This document shows positions 17,770 through 26,188 of a stretch of 64,000 bases of DNA, in pieces (within the stretch, counting starts at the first letter, position 1; each line of letters begins with the position of its first letter). The stretch is from Emticicia sp037153985. GTDB taxonomy: Bacteria > Bacteroidota > Bacteroidia > Cytophagales > Spirosomataceae. A program made the translations under genes and the position numbers. The notes beneath the pieces are model-generated. The model saw nothing but the letters and a program-made list of their open reading frames with translations, had not been told where the DNA came from and did no database searches. The DNA lies in NCBI RefSeq assembly GCF_037153985.1, contig NZ_JBBAYI010000015.1, positions 49,297 through 113,296 on the forward strand, written 5' to 3'.

Positions 17770-19692
17770 TTGGGCATTTCATTTAAATGCTTGTTTTCCA
17801 AGAGCTTCTTCTGGGCTTTGGCGTGGTTTGTACTCGCGTCGGTGTTTGCATTGGCTCAGACCGATTCAACCAGAATGCTTGATGAGGTTTCGGTCAGGAG
17901 TTTTGCTCCGACACGTTTCATGGCAGGCTTGAAGATTCAACGTATCGATTCCGTTTCGTTACAACAGGCCCAATTCCAGACCCTTGCAGAGTTTCTGAAC
18001 TTTCAGGCTCCTGTGCATTTCCGTTCTTATGGAAATGGGCAAGTAACTAGTATTGGTCTGAGAGGAACCTCAAGTAACCATACGGCAGTAGTATGGAACG
18101 GAATTAATATTAATTCGCCAAGTACCGGGCAAAGCGATTTCTCAACCTTACCTGTGGCTGGTTTTGACTTGCTTGCTATTCAGTATGGGTCTTCGTCGTG
18201 CGTGATAGGCTCTGACGCCGTCGGAGGGAGTATATTACTCGATTCGAAACCCGTTTGGAGTAAAAACGTGCAAGTGAGTTTTGGGCAGAAACTGGCAAGT
18301 TTTGATAACTGGCAAAGTCAGGGGAGTGTTCGTTTATCCAATAATAGGCTCTCGTCTAAAACGGTTTTTTATAAAGGCGTATTAAACAATAATTATCCTT
18401 ACACAGAGCGGCAGTATTATCCTGTTGAACGCTCAAGTACTAGTTCAAAAGGATTTATTCAAGATTTGTTTTATCTGACCAGAAATAAGCACCAGATTTC
18501 GCTCAATGTGTGGTTATCGGATAATAACGTTGAGATTTCGCCGCAATCAATCAATACCCGAGAAATCTTGCAGACGCAAGCTGTAAGAGTATTAAACACC
18601 TATCAGGTTAAAGACCTGACTGTCAGGGCTGGCTATGTGCAAGACATTACGAACTATGGAAAAGGTAATTTTATAAAACCAAGCCGCACAGCCATTGACC
18701 GCTTTTTAATACGTACTGAATATGAATGGAAATTCTGGAAACTTACTACGCATATTGGTGGCGAAGGCGCACATGTAATAGCCCATGTAGACGATTATAA
18801 TAATGGCAGAATAGCCGAAAACAGGCTTGATGTTTTTGCATGGTTGAGGTATCAGGTTACAAAGCAACTGCTTGCAACGCTCAATGTAAGGCAGGCCTTT
18901 ATTAAGAGTTTTGACCCTCCGCTGGCTCCGGCTTTAGGTATTGAGTATCAGCTTGGCAGGTCGGTTAAATTAACAGGTAACCTTTCCCGCAGTTACCGGA
19001 TTCCCACAATGAACGAACGTTACTGGTCTGAATTAGGCGACCCTAATCTGAAACCTGAAGATGGTTTTAATAAAGAAATAGGTGTTAGCTGGAGCCAGAC
19101 CAGACGTGCTTTCAGTTTTAATTCAAGTTTGAATTTGTACCATAACCTGATAGATAACTGGGTTTACTGGAATCCTGAGACCGGCTATCGGGTGCAGAAT
19201 CTGCAACAGGTATTAGCTAAAGGGCTTGAATGGGCCTATAAAACAGCATATCAGCATAATAAACTCGCTTTGGGTTTAAATACACAATATACCTATACCA
19301 GTTCTTCGCAACAGAAAGCCTATGATAATTTTTCGGCTGATGTAATAGGGAAGCAACTCATTTATATTCCCAAGCATAATTTTACGGCTAGTTTATACTT
19401 CCAGCATTCGGGTAGCTCTGGTTTTCTGGAACAACACGGAATGCCATTCCGTGCTACGTTTCAATGGCAAGCCAATAGCCGCAGGTATTATACCTTTGAC
19501 AATTCGAAATGGTTAAATGGCCAGCAGATTGTTAATATAATAATAGAAAGCGGCCTGAGAGGAAAACACATCGATGGAAAGATTTTCCTGCAAGCCAATA
19601 ATATTTTCGATGAGCTTTACCTTAACTCCAAGCGCAACGCCATGCCCGGCAGAAACTACGCAATCAACTTAGTATTTAACATAAAAAAATAG
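17770..19692 (+). CDS. btuB: TonB-dependent cobalamin receptor
   Basis: 640-residue outer-membrane receptor that brings cobalamin across the outer membrane using TonB energy. N-terminal signal peptide (about residues 8-30), TonB-box-like LDEVSV near residue 38, plug domain to ~150 (GLRGTSSNHTAVVWNGININSPSTGQ, SSSCVIGSDAVGGSI) and a C-terminal barrel ending in Phe-Asn-Ile-Lys-Lys. The substrate is assigned from the riboswitch directly upstream. The first in-frame start is TTG at 17770, with another TTG at 17791; no ATG precedes the signal peptide in frame, so the exact start is uncertain. Confidence 0.92.
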   Translation: MGISFKCLFSKSFFWALAWFVLASVFALAQTDSTRMLDEVSVRSFAPTRFMAGLKIQRIDSVSLQQAQFQTLAEFLNFQAPVHFRSYGNGQVTSIGLRGTSSNHTAVVWNGININSPSTGQSDFSTLPVAGFDLLAIQYGSSSCVIGSDAVGGSILLDSKPVWSKNVQVSFGQKLASFDNWQSQGSVRLSNNRLSSKTVFYKGVLNNNYPYTERQYYPVERSSTSSKGFIQDLFYLTRNKHQISLNVWLSDNNVEISPQSINTREILQTQAVRVLNTYQVKDLTVRAGYVQDITNYGKGNFIKPSRTAIDRFLIRTEYEWKFWKLTTHIGGEGAHVIAHVDDYNNGRIAENRLDVFAWLRYQVTKQLLATLNVRQAFIKSFDPPLAPALGIEYQLGRSVKLTGNLSRSYRIPTMNERYWSELGDPNLKPEDGFNKEIGVSWSQTRRAFSFNSSLNLYHNLIDNWVYWNPETGYRVQNLQQVLAKGLEWAYKTAYQHNKLALGLNTQYTYTSSSQQKAYDNFSADVIGKQLIYIPKHNFTASLYFQHSGSSGFLEQHGMPFRATFQWQANSRRYYTFDNSKWLNGQQIVNIIIESGLRGKHIDGKIFLQANNIFDELYLNSKRNAMPGRNYAINLVFNIKK

Positions 19693-19696
19693 TACA

Positions 19697-20779
19697 ATGA
19701 ATTTTAAAAAATTATCACTGATTGGTTTTGTTTCCATTGCCCTTTTTTCATGCGAGAAAACCGAAACCGAACCCACACAACCCTATGATTCAGGCGTGAT
19801 TGTAGTAAATGCCGGTAACTTTTTTGATAATAACGGAACCCTTTCGCTGGTAGACAGAAATTCCAGAACGGCCTCGTTAGATATATTTCAGAAAGAAAAT
19901 AGCCGCCCCATCACAGGCGGAATATCAGACTATGCTGAAGTTGACGGAAAAGGCATAATTCTGGTAGACAACGCCACCACAGGACAAGACAAAATTGAGA
20001 TTGTAAATGCACGCACCTTAAAGTCAGTAGCCACGATTCCGTCGAGTGAAATAGAAAACCCGCGTCAGGTTGTTAAAGCAGGCACCGACAAAGCCTATAT
20101 CACCGCATGGGCAGCCACAGGAGCGTATACTGATTTTTATACCAATAAAGGCTATGTAGCAGTATTAGATTTAAAAACCAACAAGATAACCAAGAAAATT
20201 ACGGTTCAGAAAGGAGCCGAGAGTATCGTAATAGTAGGCAATGAAGCCTTTGTTGGAGATGTAAACGACGGCGTTGTACAAGTGATAGATACCCAGACTG
20301 ACACCTTTAAGCAAGAAATAAAAGGCGTAGGTAGTGTGAGCAGCCTTCAAGCCGATGCCAATGGTAAATTATGGGGCTTTGTGTATCAGGATGCCATCAG
20401 GATTAACCCTCAAACCAAGCAGGTAGAAGCGAAAATCAGAGTAGGTAACCACCCTGATAAAACCCCCGGTAGCCTTGCTTTTAGTGCCGACAAAAAAACT
20501 ATCTATTTTGCCTACACATTTTATGACCCAGCCGATAATTACCTGCAAAAAGGCGAAGTATACAGCTTTAATATCAACGATACCACAATTCCGGCTACAA
20601 CGCCTGTGTCGAAAAAAGTTGTGTCTGGCTTAGGATTCGATGCCACTTCAAACCTGTTATATGCAGGTGTTACACCAAGTTACAAACAAGCAGGCTTTGT
20701 GTATCGTTATCAGCCCAACGGAACACTAGTCGATTCAGTAAAAGTAGAAATTGCTCCTGCAAAGTTTATCTTTAAATAA
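19697..20779 (+). CDS. BtuG-like beta-propeller surface lipoprotein (DUF5074/YncE type)
   Basis: 360 residues with a lipoprotein signal (SIALFSC, Cys near residue 19) and repeated YncE-like blades of the form GYVAVLDLKTNKITKKITV and VVQVIDTQTDTFKQEI. In Bacteroides the family member BtuG sits on the cell surface on top of BtuB and captures cobalamin with extreme affinity (established knowledge). Here the gene begins 4 bp after btuB, under the same riboswitch. Function as the B12-capturing partner is therefore likely, though the binding residues cannot be checked by eye. Confidence 0.8.
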   Translation: MNFKKLSLIGFVSIALFSCEKTETEPTQPYDSGVIVVNAGNFFDNNGTLSLVDRNSRTASLDIFQKENSRPITGGISDYAEVDGKGIILVDNATTGQDKIEIVNARTLKSVATIPSSEIENPRQVVKAGTDKAYITAWAATGAYTDFYTNKGYVAVLDLKTNKITKKITVQKGAESIVIVGNEAFVGDVNDGVVQVIDTQTDTFKQEIKGVGSVSSLQADANGKLWGFVYQDAIRINPQTKQVEAKIRVGNHPDKTPGSLAFSADKKTIYFAYTFYDPADNYLQKGEVYSFNINDTTIPATTPVSKKVVSGLGFDATSNLLYAGVTPSYKQAGFVYRYQPNGTLVDSVKVEIAPAKFIFK

Positions 20780-20786
20780 TATCTGA

Positions 20787-20822
20787 CAAAGCCTCATGCC
20801 TGAATATGGGTTTGAGGCTTTG
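20787..20822. terminator. bidirectional terminator between btuB operon and DUF3299-like gene
   Basis: Perfect 10-bp stem CAAAGCCTCA (20787-20796) with TGAGGCTTTG (20813-20822), loop of 16 nt, between convergent genes. Confidence 0.7.
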
Positions 20823-20823
20823 C

Positions 20824-21297
20824 TTAACCTCCCTTCTTCACAGTTTCAGTATTCTGTAAAATATAGTTTAGTTCTTCAATATTATCAGCATTCAACTTTA
20901 GGGTCCCTTTGACAGTCCAGACCTCGTCCGTAATAAACTTGCGTGGATTTTTCAGTTTTAACTGGATAATAGATTCAGGACCCGAACCTCCACAGAAAAA
21001 ACACGCTGCCATAGGATTAGCCGATAACACAAAAATATTAGCCGAAGGGTCAACCGGAATCATGTAGCCTCTGATTTGTATCTCTTTGCCCTCAAGAGCT
21101 TTTATTTTGGAGCCAAATTCAGGATACAGAAAAAACATATTTTCCTGCTTGTTAAATCTCTTTCTGAACTTTACATCCTTTAAATCGGCCCATGTAATAT
21201 TGTGCGGATTATCCTGCCAGACAAAACCCAAACATAAGCAACTGCAAGCGAGAATAATGCTGATTCTCGGAAAATGAAAATAAATGAGACTTTTCAT
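20824..21297 (-). CDS. DUF3299-like periplasmic protein
   Basis: About 157 residues. The start at 21297 is chosen because it gives a signal peptide (MKSLIYFHFPRISIILACSC...). The mature part begins near ITWADLKDVKFRKRFN and contains GKEIQIRGYMIPVD, the short Cys pair motif ACFFCGGSGPES, and EVWTVKGTLKLN, the pattern of DUF3299 proteins. In some Proteobacteria this family belongs to zinc-responsive gene clusters (family knowledge). The Cys pair and a 7-1-7 palindrome over its promoter support a metal-related role here (inference). Confidence 0.6.
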   Translation of the reverse strand: MKSLIYFHFPRISIILACSCLCLGFVWQDNPHNITWADLKDVKFRKRFNKQENMFFLYPEFGSKIKALEGKEIQIRGYMIPVDPSANIFVLSANPMAACFFCGGSGPESIIQLKLKNPRKFITDEVWTVKGTLKLNADNIEELNYILQNTETVKKGG

Positions 21298-21313
21298 AGT
21301 TAAAAAAAGTTTA

Positions 21314-21354
21314 TGCAATATTGTTGCAAATATACTGCATGGATTTTATTTTTG
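21314..21354 (+). promoter_or_regulatory. operator 1 and promoter of the MerC-like operon
   Basis: The palindrome TGCAATA-T-TGTTGCA (21314-21328) has the 7-1-7 form of Fur-family sites. Its right arm contains TTG (21324-21326), followed after 20 bp by TATTTTTG (21347-21354), a full Bacteroidota promoter. A repressor bound here would block RNA polymerase at -33. Confidence 0.65.
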
Positions 21355-21367
21355 CATCATTGTTGCA
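21327..21367 (-). promoter_or_regulatory. operator 2 and divergent promoter of the DUF3299-like gene
   Basis: A second palindrome TGCATCA-T-TGTTGCA (21353-21367) lies over the -33 position of a minus-strand promoter whose -7 is TATATTTG (21334-21327). The -33 triplet is ATG (21357-21355), one mismatch from TTG, 20 bp away, so the geometry equals that of operator 1. The operators thus serve both divergent genes. Confidence 0.55.
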
Positions 21368-21428
21368 TAAATTTCATCTGTTTTGTTTCAGTAACTCGGT
21401 TGCTTATTATCTGCCTGCAATAAACCTC

Positions 21429-21785
21429 ATGAATATGACCAGAATATTGTTAGGATTTCAATTAGTTACTACTTCTTTTATTCATCTGATTTGCTGTGGA
21501 TTCCCTTTGTTGATAAGCCTTAGCGGAGGATTGAGCGTTTTTATGACTTTACAGAGAATTACGCCAATGTTAGGGCTTGTGCAGTTGTTGGTGTTCGGAT
21601 TTACATTATATCAGTTATATAAATCAGGGAGTAGGGCAACCAAAAGGCAACGTATACTTTTTTGGACTTTTTCGCTCGTAGCATTAGTGTTTTTTATTTA
21701 TCCACCCATTCACTGGTTCAAGTCAGACGAAGCCAAGTTAAAACAGGCTCAAATGGAGCGTTTTTTTAAAATAAATCATAAATAG
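21429..21785 (+). CDS. MerC-like small membrane protein
   Basis: 118 residues. An open frame continues upstream but overlaps the promoter, so ATG 21429 is chosen (leader about 68 nt). Three to four hydrophobic helices; the first contains FIHLICCGFPLLISL, a vicinal Cys pair in a membrane helix as in MerC-type metal transporters. A charged C-terminal tail ends in Lys. With the downstream His-rich lipoprotein and the Fur-type operator this suggests transport or sensing of a thiophilic metal such as zinc (inference). The true substrate is unknown. Confidence 0.55.
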   Translation: MNMTRILLGFQLVTTSFIHLICCGFPLLISLSGGLSVFMTLQRITPMLGLVQLLVFGFTLYQLYKSGSRATKRQRILFWTFSLVALVFFIYPPIHWFKSDEAKLKQAQMERFFKINHK

Positions 21786-21786
21786 A

Positions 21787-22239
21787 ATGAAGCATACAAT
21801 TTTATTGCTAGCAGTATTGGCAGTAATGTCATGTTCGGGCAAATCAGCTAAAGATAATCCGATGCTTGTAGAAGCCAATGAGGTACATCTGGCAGCTGAA
21901 GCCATACAGGAAGAAATAGAGCCGCAGATAGAAAAGCTAGATAGCTTGCGTAACCTGCTTACGATGCGGAAAACCCCACAAGCCGATTCAGTGATAGCAG
22001 ATTTAGCAACATTAAAAACCGATTTTGAGGCTTGGGAAAAAGACTTTTTTCCTGTGCCGGGCTTTGAACACGCACACGCAGGCAAGCATGAGCATCATCA
22101 TCATCACGACCACGCGCCTGCACCGGAATTACCAGCCGATAAAATGCTGGAGGTACAGAAAGAAATTAAAAAAAATATTGAAGGTATCCAGAACAGGCTT
22201 AGTGAGACTCTAACAAAAACGCGGAAAATCCTGCAATAG
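21787..22239 (+). CDS. His-rich lipoprotein
   Basis: 150 residues beginning one base after the MerC-like stop. A lipoprotein signal ends at AVMSC (Cys 16). The mature protein is mostly helical, with a metal-binding type stretch HAHAGKHEHHHHHDHAP around residues 97-113 between two coiled-coil-like helices. It probably buffers or captures zinc (or another divalent metal) in the periplasm, partner of the upstream membrane protein. No named family recognised. Confidence 0.65.
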   Translation: MKHTILLLAVLAVMSCSGKSAKDNPMLVEANEVHLAAEAIQEEIEPQIEKLDSLRNLLTMRKTPQADSVIADLATLKTDFEAWEKDFFPVPGFEHAHAGKHEHHHHHDHAPAPELPADKMLEVQKEIKKNIEGIQNRLSETLTKTRKILQ

Positions 22240-22249
22240 TAGTTTCGTG

Positions 22250-23923
22250 CTAAAAACTGAGTTTAGGCTCGAGCCATAAAGCCGCCAAGCCTAGTATAAT
22301 AAGCACATACCAGAGCCAGTCGGGTAGGGTAGTTGTTAAAACCTGAGCCGAAGCAACGCTACTGTTGTTCTCAAATTTTTGGTGTGCCAGTAGCATTTGC
22401 TGTATTTGTTTACTTTGTTGAAGCCCACCCGAAGCCTCGTCAACGAAGATATTCAGCGAATCTTGTAAGGTTTGCCAGCCACTCTGCCTAAAAATATAAT
22501 CGGTCGAAAAACTTAAAGGATTCACAGCCGACTGGCTTAATTGGGTTGTATCGCCAGCAAGAGTAATTTTATTGGTTGTTACAGAAGGGTTGTTAATTGT
22601 AACAGACGTTTGAGTATTGACGAAAACAGGGGCCTGTATCAGTACGTTGTCCGACTGGGCAGGGCTAAGCTGTTGTAGTACACTTGCCCAGATTTTGTTA
22701 TATGTGAGGCTATCGCCACTTAGTTTTAATGGGAAGGTCTCGTTCAGTAAACTCAGCCCTATTTTACCCACTTTCTTTTGTATGGCTATCGGGTAGGTAC
22801 CTACCGATTGCTGATTAAGGCTGGTTTCAAGGGTATAAGGAAGGGCCGAAAGGTTATCGGCGATATTAACCGATTGTTCGTTTGATGTCCTTTTGATACG
22901 CCAGTTAGTTCCTAAAGCCTGATTAATAACTTTGGTGTCCTGCTCGGGAGCCATAGCATTAATAAACAAGACACTTTTTCCTTCATTAACGGCTTTTTTT
23001 ACAAGTGCATGAGTGGCATTGGTGGGGTCGGTTATTACAACATCGGCGTTAAAAGTTTTAGACTGAGAAGCTTTATTAATACTGACTTTACTTTGAGCAT
23101 CTTTAGCAATAGTAGTAATGATTTCTACCCGATGGTTATTTTTACCCAGCCACTCAGAAAGGTTCTTGCTTTCAAAGTCTGGGTTTTGCAAAATAAATAA
23201 CACATTGAATGGCTGTGGTGTGTGGCTATAAAAATGAATATGTTGTAATGGCTCATTATCAAGTGTCAGTGTAGTTTCTGTACGACCAATAGTAAAAGCC
23301 GGAAAACTAAAATGAAAAGCATTCAACCCTTTTTCTAAAACCAGACTATCCAGTACTTTATTGGCATATTTCAAACGAAGGATATGAGTATCACCAACGG
23401 CTATTTTACCATTCACTTCCTGTATATCTCCTTTTTTTACAATACCGTTCCAGTGTAAATCCTGTAATTGTTCGGCACTAAAATAGGGCAGCCAAGTCAG
23501 GTTTTTCTGGCTTAACCTACCAAGTGTTTCCGAACTGAAATTTTGGCCTAACAAAAATATATGACCAAGCTGGTCGATAAAATGCGGATTTTTACCAATC
23601 AGGCGGATAAATTCAGCATTGCTTAATACCTCACCTGCCCGAACGCTATCTTTCACCTTCTGTACATACGTTTTAGGTACATTACTATCGGTTAATATCA
23701 CCTTATTGGTCTGACTAGTGTATGTCAGTTCAGGTTGAAAAACAAACAGAAAAACCACTAACCATACCAATACATTAAGGCATACGCGTATCCAGAGACG
23801 TTTTTTTGTAAGGTTGGCAGACCGTAATAATAGCCATAGTTGCATAAGTAATACTATGCCTAAACATAAGTAAAGCAACCACTTAGACTGCAAAACGGAT
23901 AATATAAGTACTGTAAATGTCAT
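22250..23923 (-). CDS. membrane protein of the MoxR/Bat module
   Basis: 557 residues. Three hydrophobic segments at the N-terminus (about 5-65), a long exported-type region with many Gln, Asn and Thr, and one membrane helix at the very end (LPDWLWYVLIILGLAALWLEPKL). The shape matches the large BatA/BatB-like partners downstream of MoxR-DUF58 gene pairs, without a recognisable complete VWA metal site. Last gene of the minus-strand block; 36 bp after the DUF4175 gene. Function unknown, probably cell-envelope stress or assembly. Confidence 0.55.
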   Translation of the reverse strand: MTFTVLILSVLQSKWLLYLCLGIVLLMQLWLLLRSANLTKKRLWIRVCLNVLVWLVVFLFVFQPELTYTSQTNKVILTDSNVPKTYVQKVKDSVRAGEVLSNAEFIRLIGKNPHFIDQLGHIFLLGQNFSSETLGRLSQKNLTWLPYFSAEQLQDLHWNGIVKKGDIQEVNGKIAVGDTHILRLKYANKVLDSLVLEKGLNAFHFSFPAFTIGRTETTLTLDNEPLQHIHFYSHTPQPFNVLFILQNPDFESKNLSEWLGKNNHRVEIITTIAKDAQSKVSINKASQSKTFNADVVITDPTNATHALVKKAVNEGKSVLFINAMAPEQDTKVINQALGTNWRIKRTSNEQSVNIADNLSALPYTLETSLNQQSVGTYPIAIQKKVGKIGLSLLNETFPLKLSGDSLTYNKIWASVLQQLSPAQSDNVLIQAPVFVNTQTSVTINNPSVTTNKITLAGDTTQLSQSAVNPLSFSTDYIFRQSGWQTLQDSLNIFVDEASGGLQQSKQIQQMLLAHQKFENNSSVASAQVLTTTLPDWLWYVLIILGLAALWLEPKLSF

Positions 23924-23959
23924 TGTTCGGGTATGTGCTGTTTGTCTGATAGAGTTGTC

Positions 23960-26188
23960 TTACTGAATATTTTTCCAGAATGCCTTTTCGAGCTTTTTAT
24001 TGCCTTCATAAGATGTATTCAGTGAGCCTTTAGGTACACTCATACCTGTAAGTTGGTAAAGCCTTGTTTTTAAAGTTGCTTTTTCGTCGGCTGATAAATC
24101 CTTGTCGTTTATTAATTTCTGCAACAAACTCAACACCGACCAGTCGGTTAGCTTGCTGTTCATGACTTTGCTACTCATATAGGAGCCTAGCATCAGTACC
24201 TTTTGTTTTTGTATACCATTTAGCTTTTGTGCGTCAACTTTGGTGTCTACAATTCCTAGCACCTCTGCCACCAGTCGCTCAACCTGTTGTTGTGAAAAAC
24301 TTTTTTCGTAGCTGAATGCCTCATTAAACTTATTGAGTTCGCCTGTCATGCGTTTTTCTTTTTCTTTAATAGGCGGAGGGTCAAAACTTGTTTTCTTGAC
24401 AAACGTTCGCGCTTTCTGCTGAGCCGATTTCAGAAACTCCAATGCTTTTTTCTCGAAAGGCAGGGCTTTTTCAGGCTCATACAGGCGTAGGTGTAATTCT
24501 GACTGCCACATTTGTTCAAGTGCCATTTTTAATAAACTACGTGTCGATTGTTCATAAAATGTATTGGCTTCGCCGTCGTCATGCGAATGAACATAATCTT
24601 TCAGGATAGCCGCTAGTGGGTCTTCATTATCGGGGTTGCCTTTAGGTGCAGAGCCGTGGTCATGGTCATGTCCTTGCGGTTTAGCACCATCCTCGTGGTC
24701 GTGTTCGCCTTCGTCGTGTGCATGTACAAAACCTTTCAGCAAATCGCTACCCATATTTGAGCCACCTGTTGCTTCTTCAGGCAATGGGTTTCCGCCTCCT
24801 ATCGAGTTTTCAAATTCTTCACCCAGATACTGCCCGTAGCGTAAGCGTAGAGCTTTCTGGTCGAAACCTATTTCGTTTGAAGTACTGTTAAATTCTTTCT
24901 GGGTAATTTTTTTACTTTTAGCAATCAGTTTTTCGGTATCGATAATAATCTGGCGTTGGCTTCTGAAATATTCTGGCAGAATATTCATGGCCATTGTGGC
25001 CATTTCAGCCTCTTCTGTTTTTGAAGTATCTTTATAAACAATAAAATAAGTATCAGATTTGGTATAATTAGGTTCGGGCTTTTTGTTATCGAATGCCCCC
25101 CAATAATAGTATAGTTCATCGCCTGGGGCAAAGTTCAAGGCTTTTAAGTCGATACTTTTGGTAACTGTGGTTTCTTTGAAATTGGCCTGACTGATTGGGA
25201 GTTTTATTTCTCTAAATTTTACGTTTTCGCCCGAACCCCGCGCCACTGTGGCTATAATAAAAGCTTGTGTTACCAGAAAATCGTCTGAAATACGCGCCGA
25301 AACCTGAATTGTTTTGGGGTCTTTCAGAAAATGAAACTTGTATAATTCTTTTGAAGCAGGGTCAATTTTTGGTGCAAGGTCAGGGATGGCTTCAAGTCGG
25401 TAATAATCTGACTGGTAAACCAGCGAATCTCGCCAGTAGGCTTTTATGGCATATAGGCCTGTACTTTGTAGTATGTCGGTATATTCAAATGTTTCAGCCG
25501 TTTTCTTAAATGTTAGTTCCTCACCTCTGTTATTGCTGAGTTTTAAGGCTAAATCGTTTGTATGATTAAATTCTACCTGCCATTTCAGGGTTGAACCACT
25601 GATGGCAGAAGCATTCAAATCTTCTCCTGACTTCACAGGAAGGCCAGTATAAGCAGGGGGAGTAATAGTTAACTTAGCTGAACTGAAAACAGGTGGCTTG
25701 GCTAGTTCTTCCGGTGAAAGATTATTGGTAGTAGAACCAACGGCAGGGTTAGCCGACTGATTTTGACGGATAAGCGGATACCCGAAATAAATACCCAAAG
25801 ATAGCGCAAGGGCAATGACAGGAATCCAGAGGCGTGAATTAATAACCGCTGGGGTTTTCTGATTGCTTAGTTTAGCAGCTAATCGTTCTAACTGTAATTG
25901 TTCGGCAATATTTGGCTCGTTTACCGTCAGTAGTTGAAGGCTATATTCAGTATCGTCAATTTTTTCATGAATCAGTCTGATGGCATCGTTTTGTTTATCT
26001 GTAAAAAGTCTTGTATAATACGCACTAATACCAAAGGCTATTATACTACCTATAATAACCAAAGGGAGTGAGTGAATAAAAACGGATAGTAATAAAAAAA
26101 CGGATAGTGCAGTCAGGCTACATGCCAGCAAAGCTGTGGCATATAACTGATAGCGTACTCCTGAAATAATATGTTTGACCTGATTCAT
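23960..26188 (-). CDS. DUF4175-like membrane protein with His/Asp-rich insert
   Basis: 742 residues. Two N-terminal membrane helices (15-60), one near 125-140, then a long soluble region that includes a Lys/Glu-rich helical C-terminal half. Residues about 490-550 carry a low-complexity insert with two related units, GFVHAHDEGEHDHEDG and DYVHSHDDGE, plus GHDHDHG, likely to bind divalent metal. The family accompanies MoxR/DUF58/Bat operons in Bacteroidota and is of unknown biochemical role. Its start overlaps the stop of the BatA-like gene by 4 bp, indicating translational coupling. Confidence 0.65.
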   Translation of the reverse strand: MNQVKHIISGVRYQLYATALLACSLTALSVFLLLSVFIHSLPLVIIGSIIAFGISAYYTRLFTDKQNDAIRLIHEKIDDTEYSLQLLTVNEPNIAEQLQLERLAAKLSNQKTPAVINSRLWIPVIALALSLGIYFGYPLIRQNQSANPAVGSTTNNLSPEELAKPPVFSSAKLTITPPAYTGLPVKSGEDLNASAISGSTLKWQVEFNHTNDLALKLSNNRGEELTFKKTAETFEYTDILQSTGLYAIKAYWRDSLVYQSDYYRLEAIPDLAPKIDPASKELYKFHFLKDPKTIQVSARISDDFLVTQAFIIATVARGSGENVKFREIKLPISQANFKETTVTKSIDLKALNFAPGDELYYYWGAFDNKKPEPNYTKSDTYFIVYKDTSKTEEAEMATMAMNILPEYFRSQRQIIIDTEKLIAKSKKITQKEFNSTSNEIGFDQKALRLRYGQYLGEEFENSIGGGNPLPEEATGGSNMGSDLLKGFVHAHDEGEHDHEDGAKPQGHDHDHGSAPKGNPDNEDPLAAILKDYVHSHDDGEANTFYEQSTRSLLKMALEQMWQSELHLRLYEPEKALPFEKKALEFLKSAQQKARTFVKKTSFDPPPIKEKEKRMTGELNKFNEAFSYEKSFSQQQVERLVAEVLGIVDTKVDAQKLNGIQKQKVLMLGSYMSSKVMNSKLTDWSVLSLLQKLINDKDLSADEKATLKTRLYQLTGMSVPKGSLNTSYEGNKKLEKAFWKNIQ

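Noticed and set aside
17787..17860. ATG near the start of btuB in another frame
   Set aside because: It gives no signal peptide and stops soon; the receptor frame itself is open from the TTG codons.
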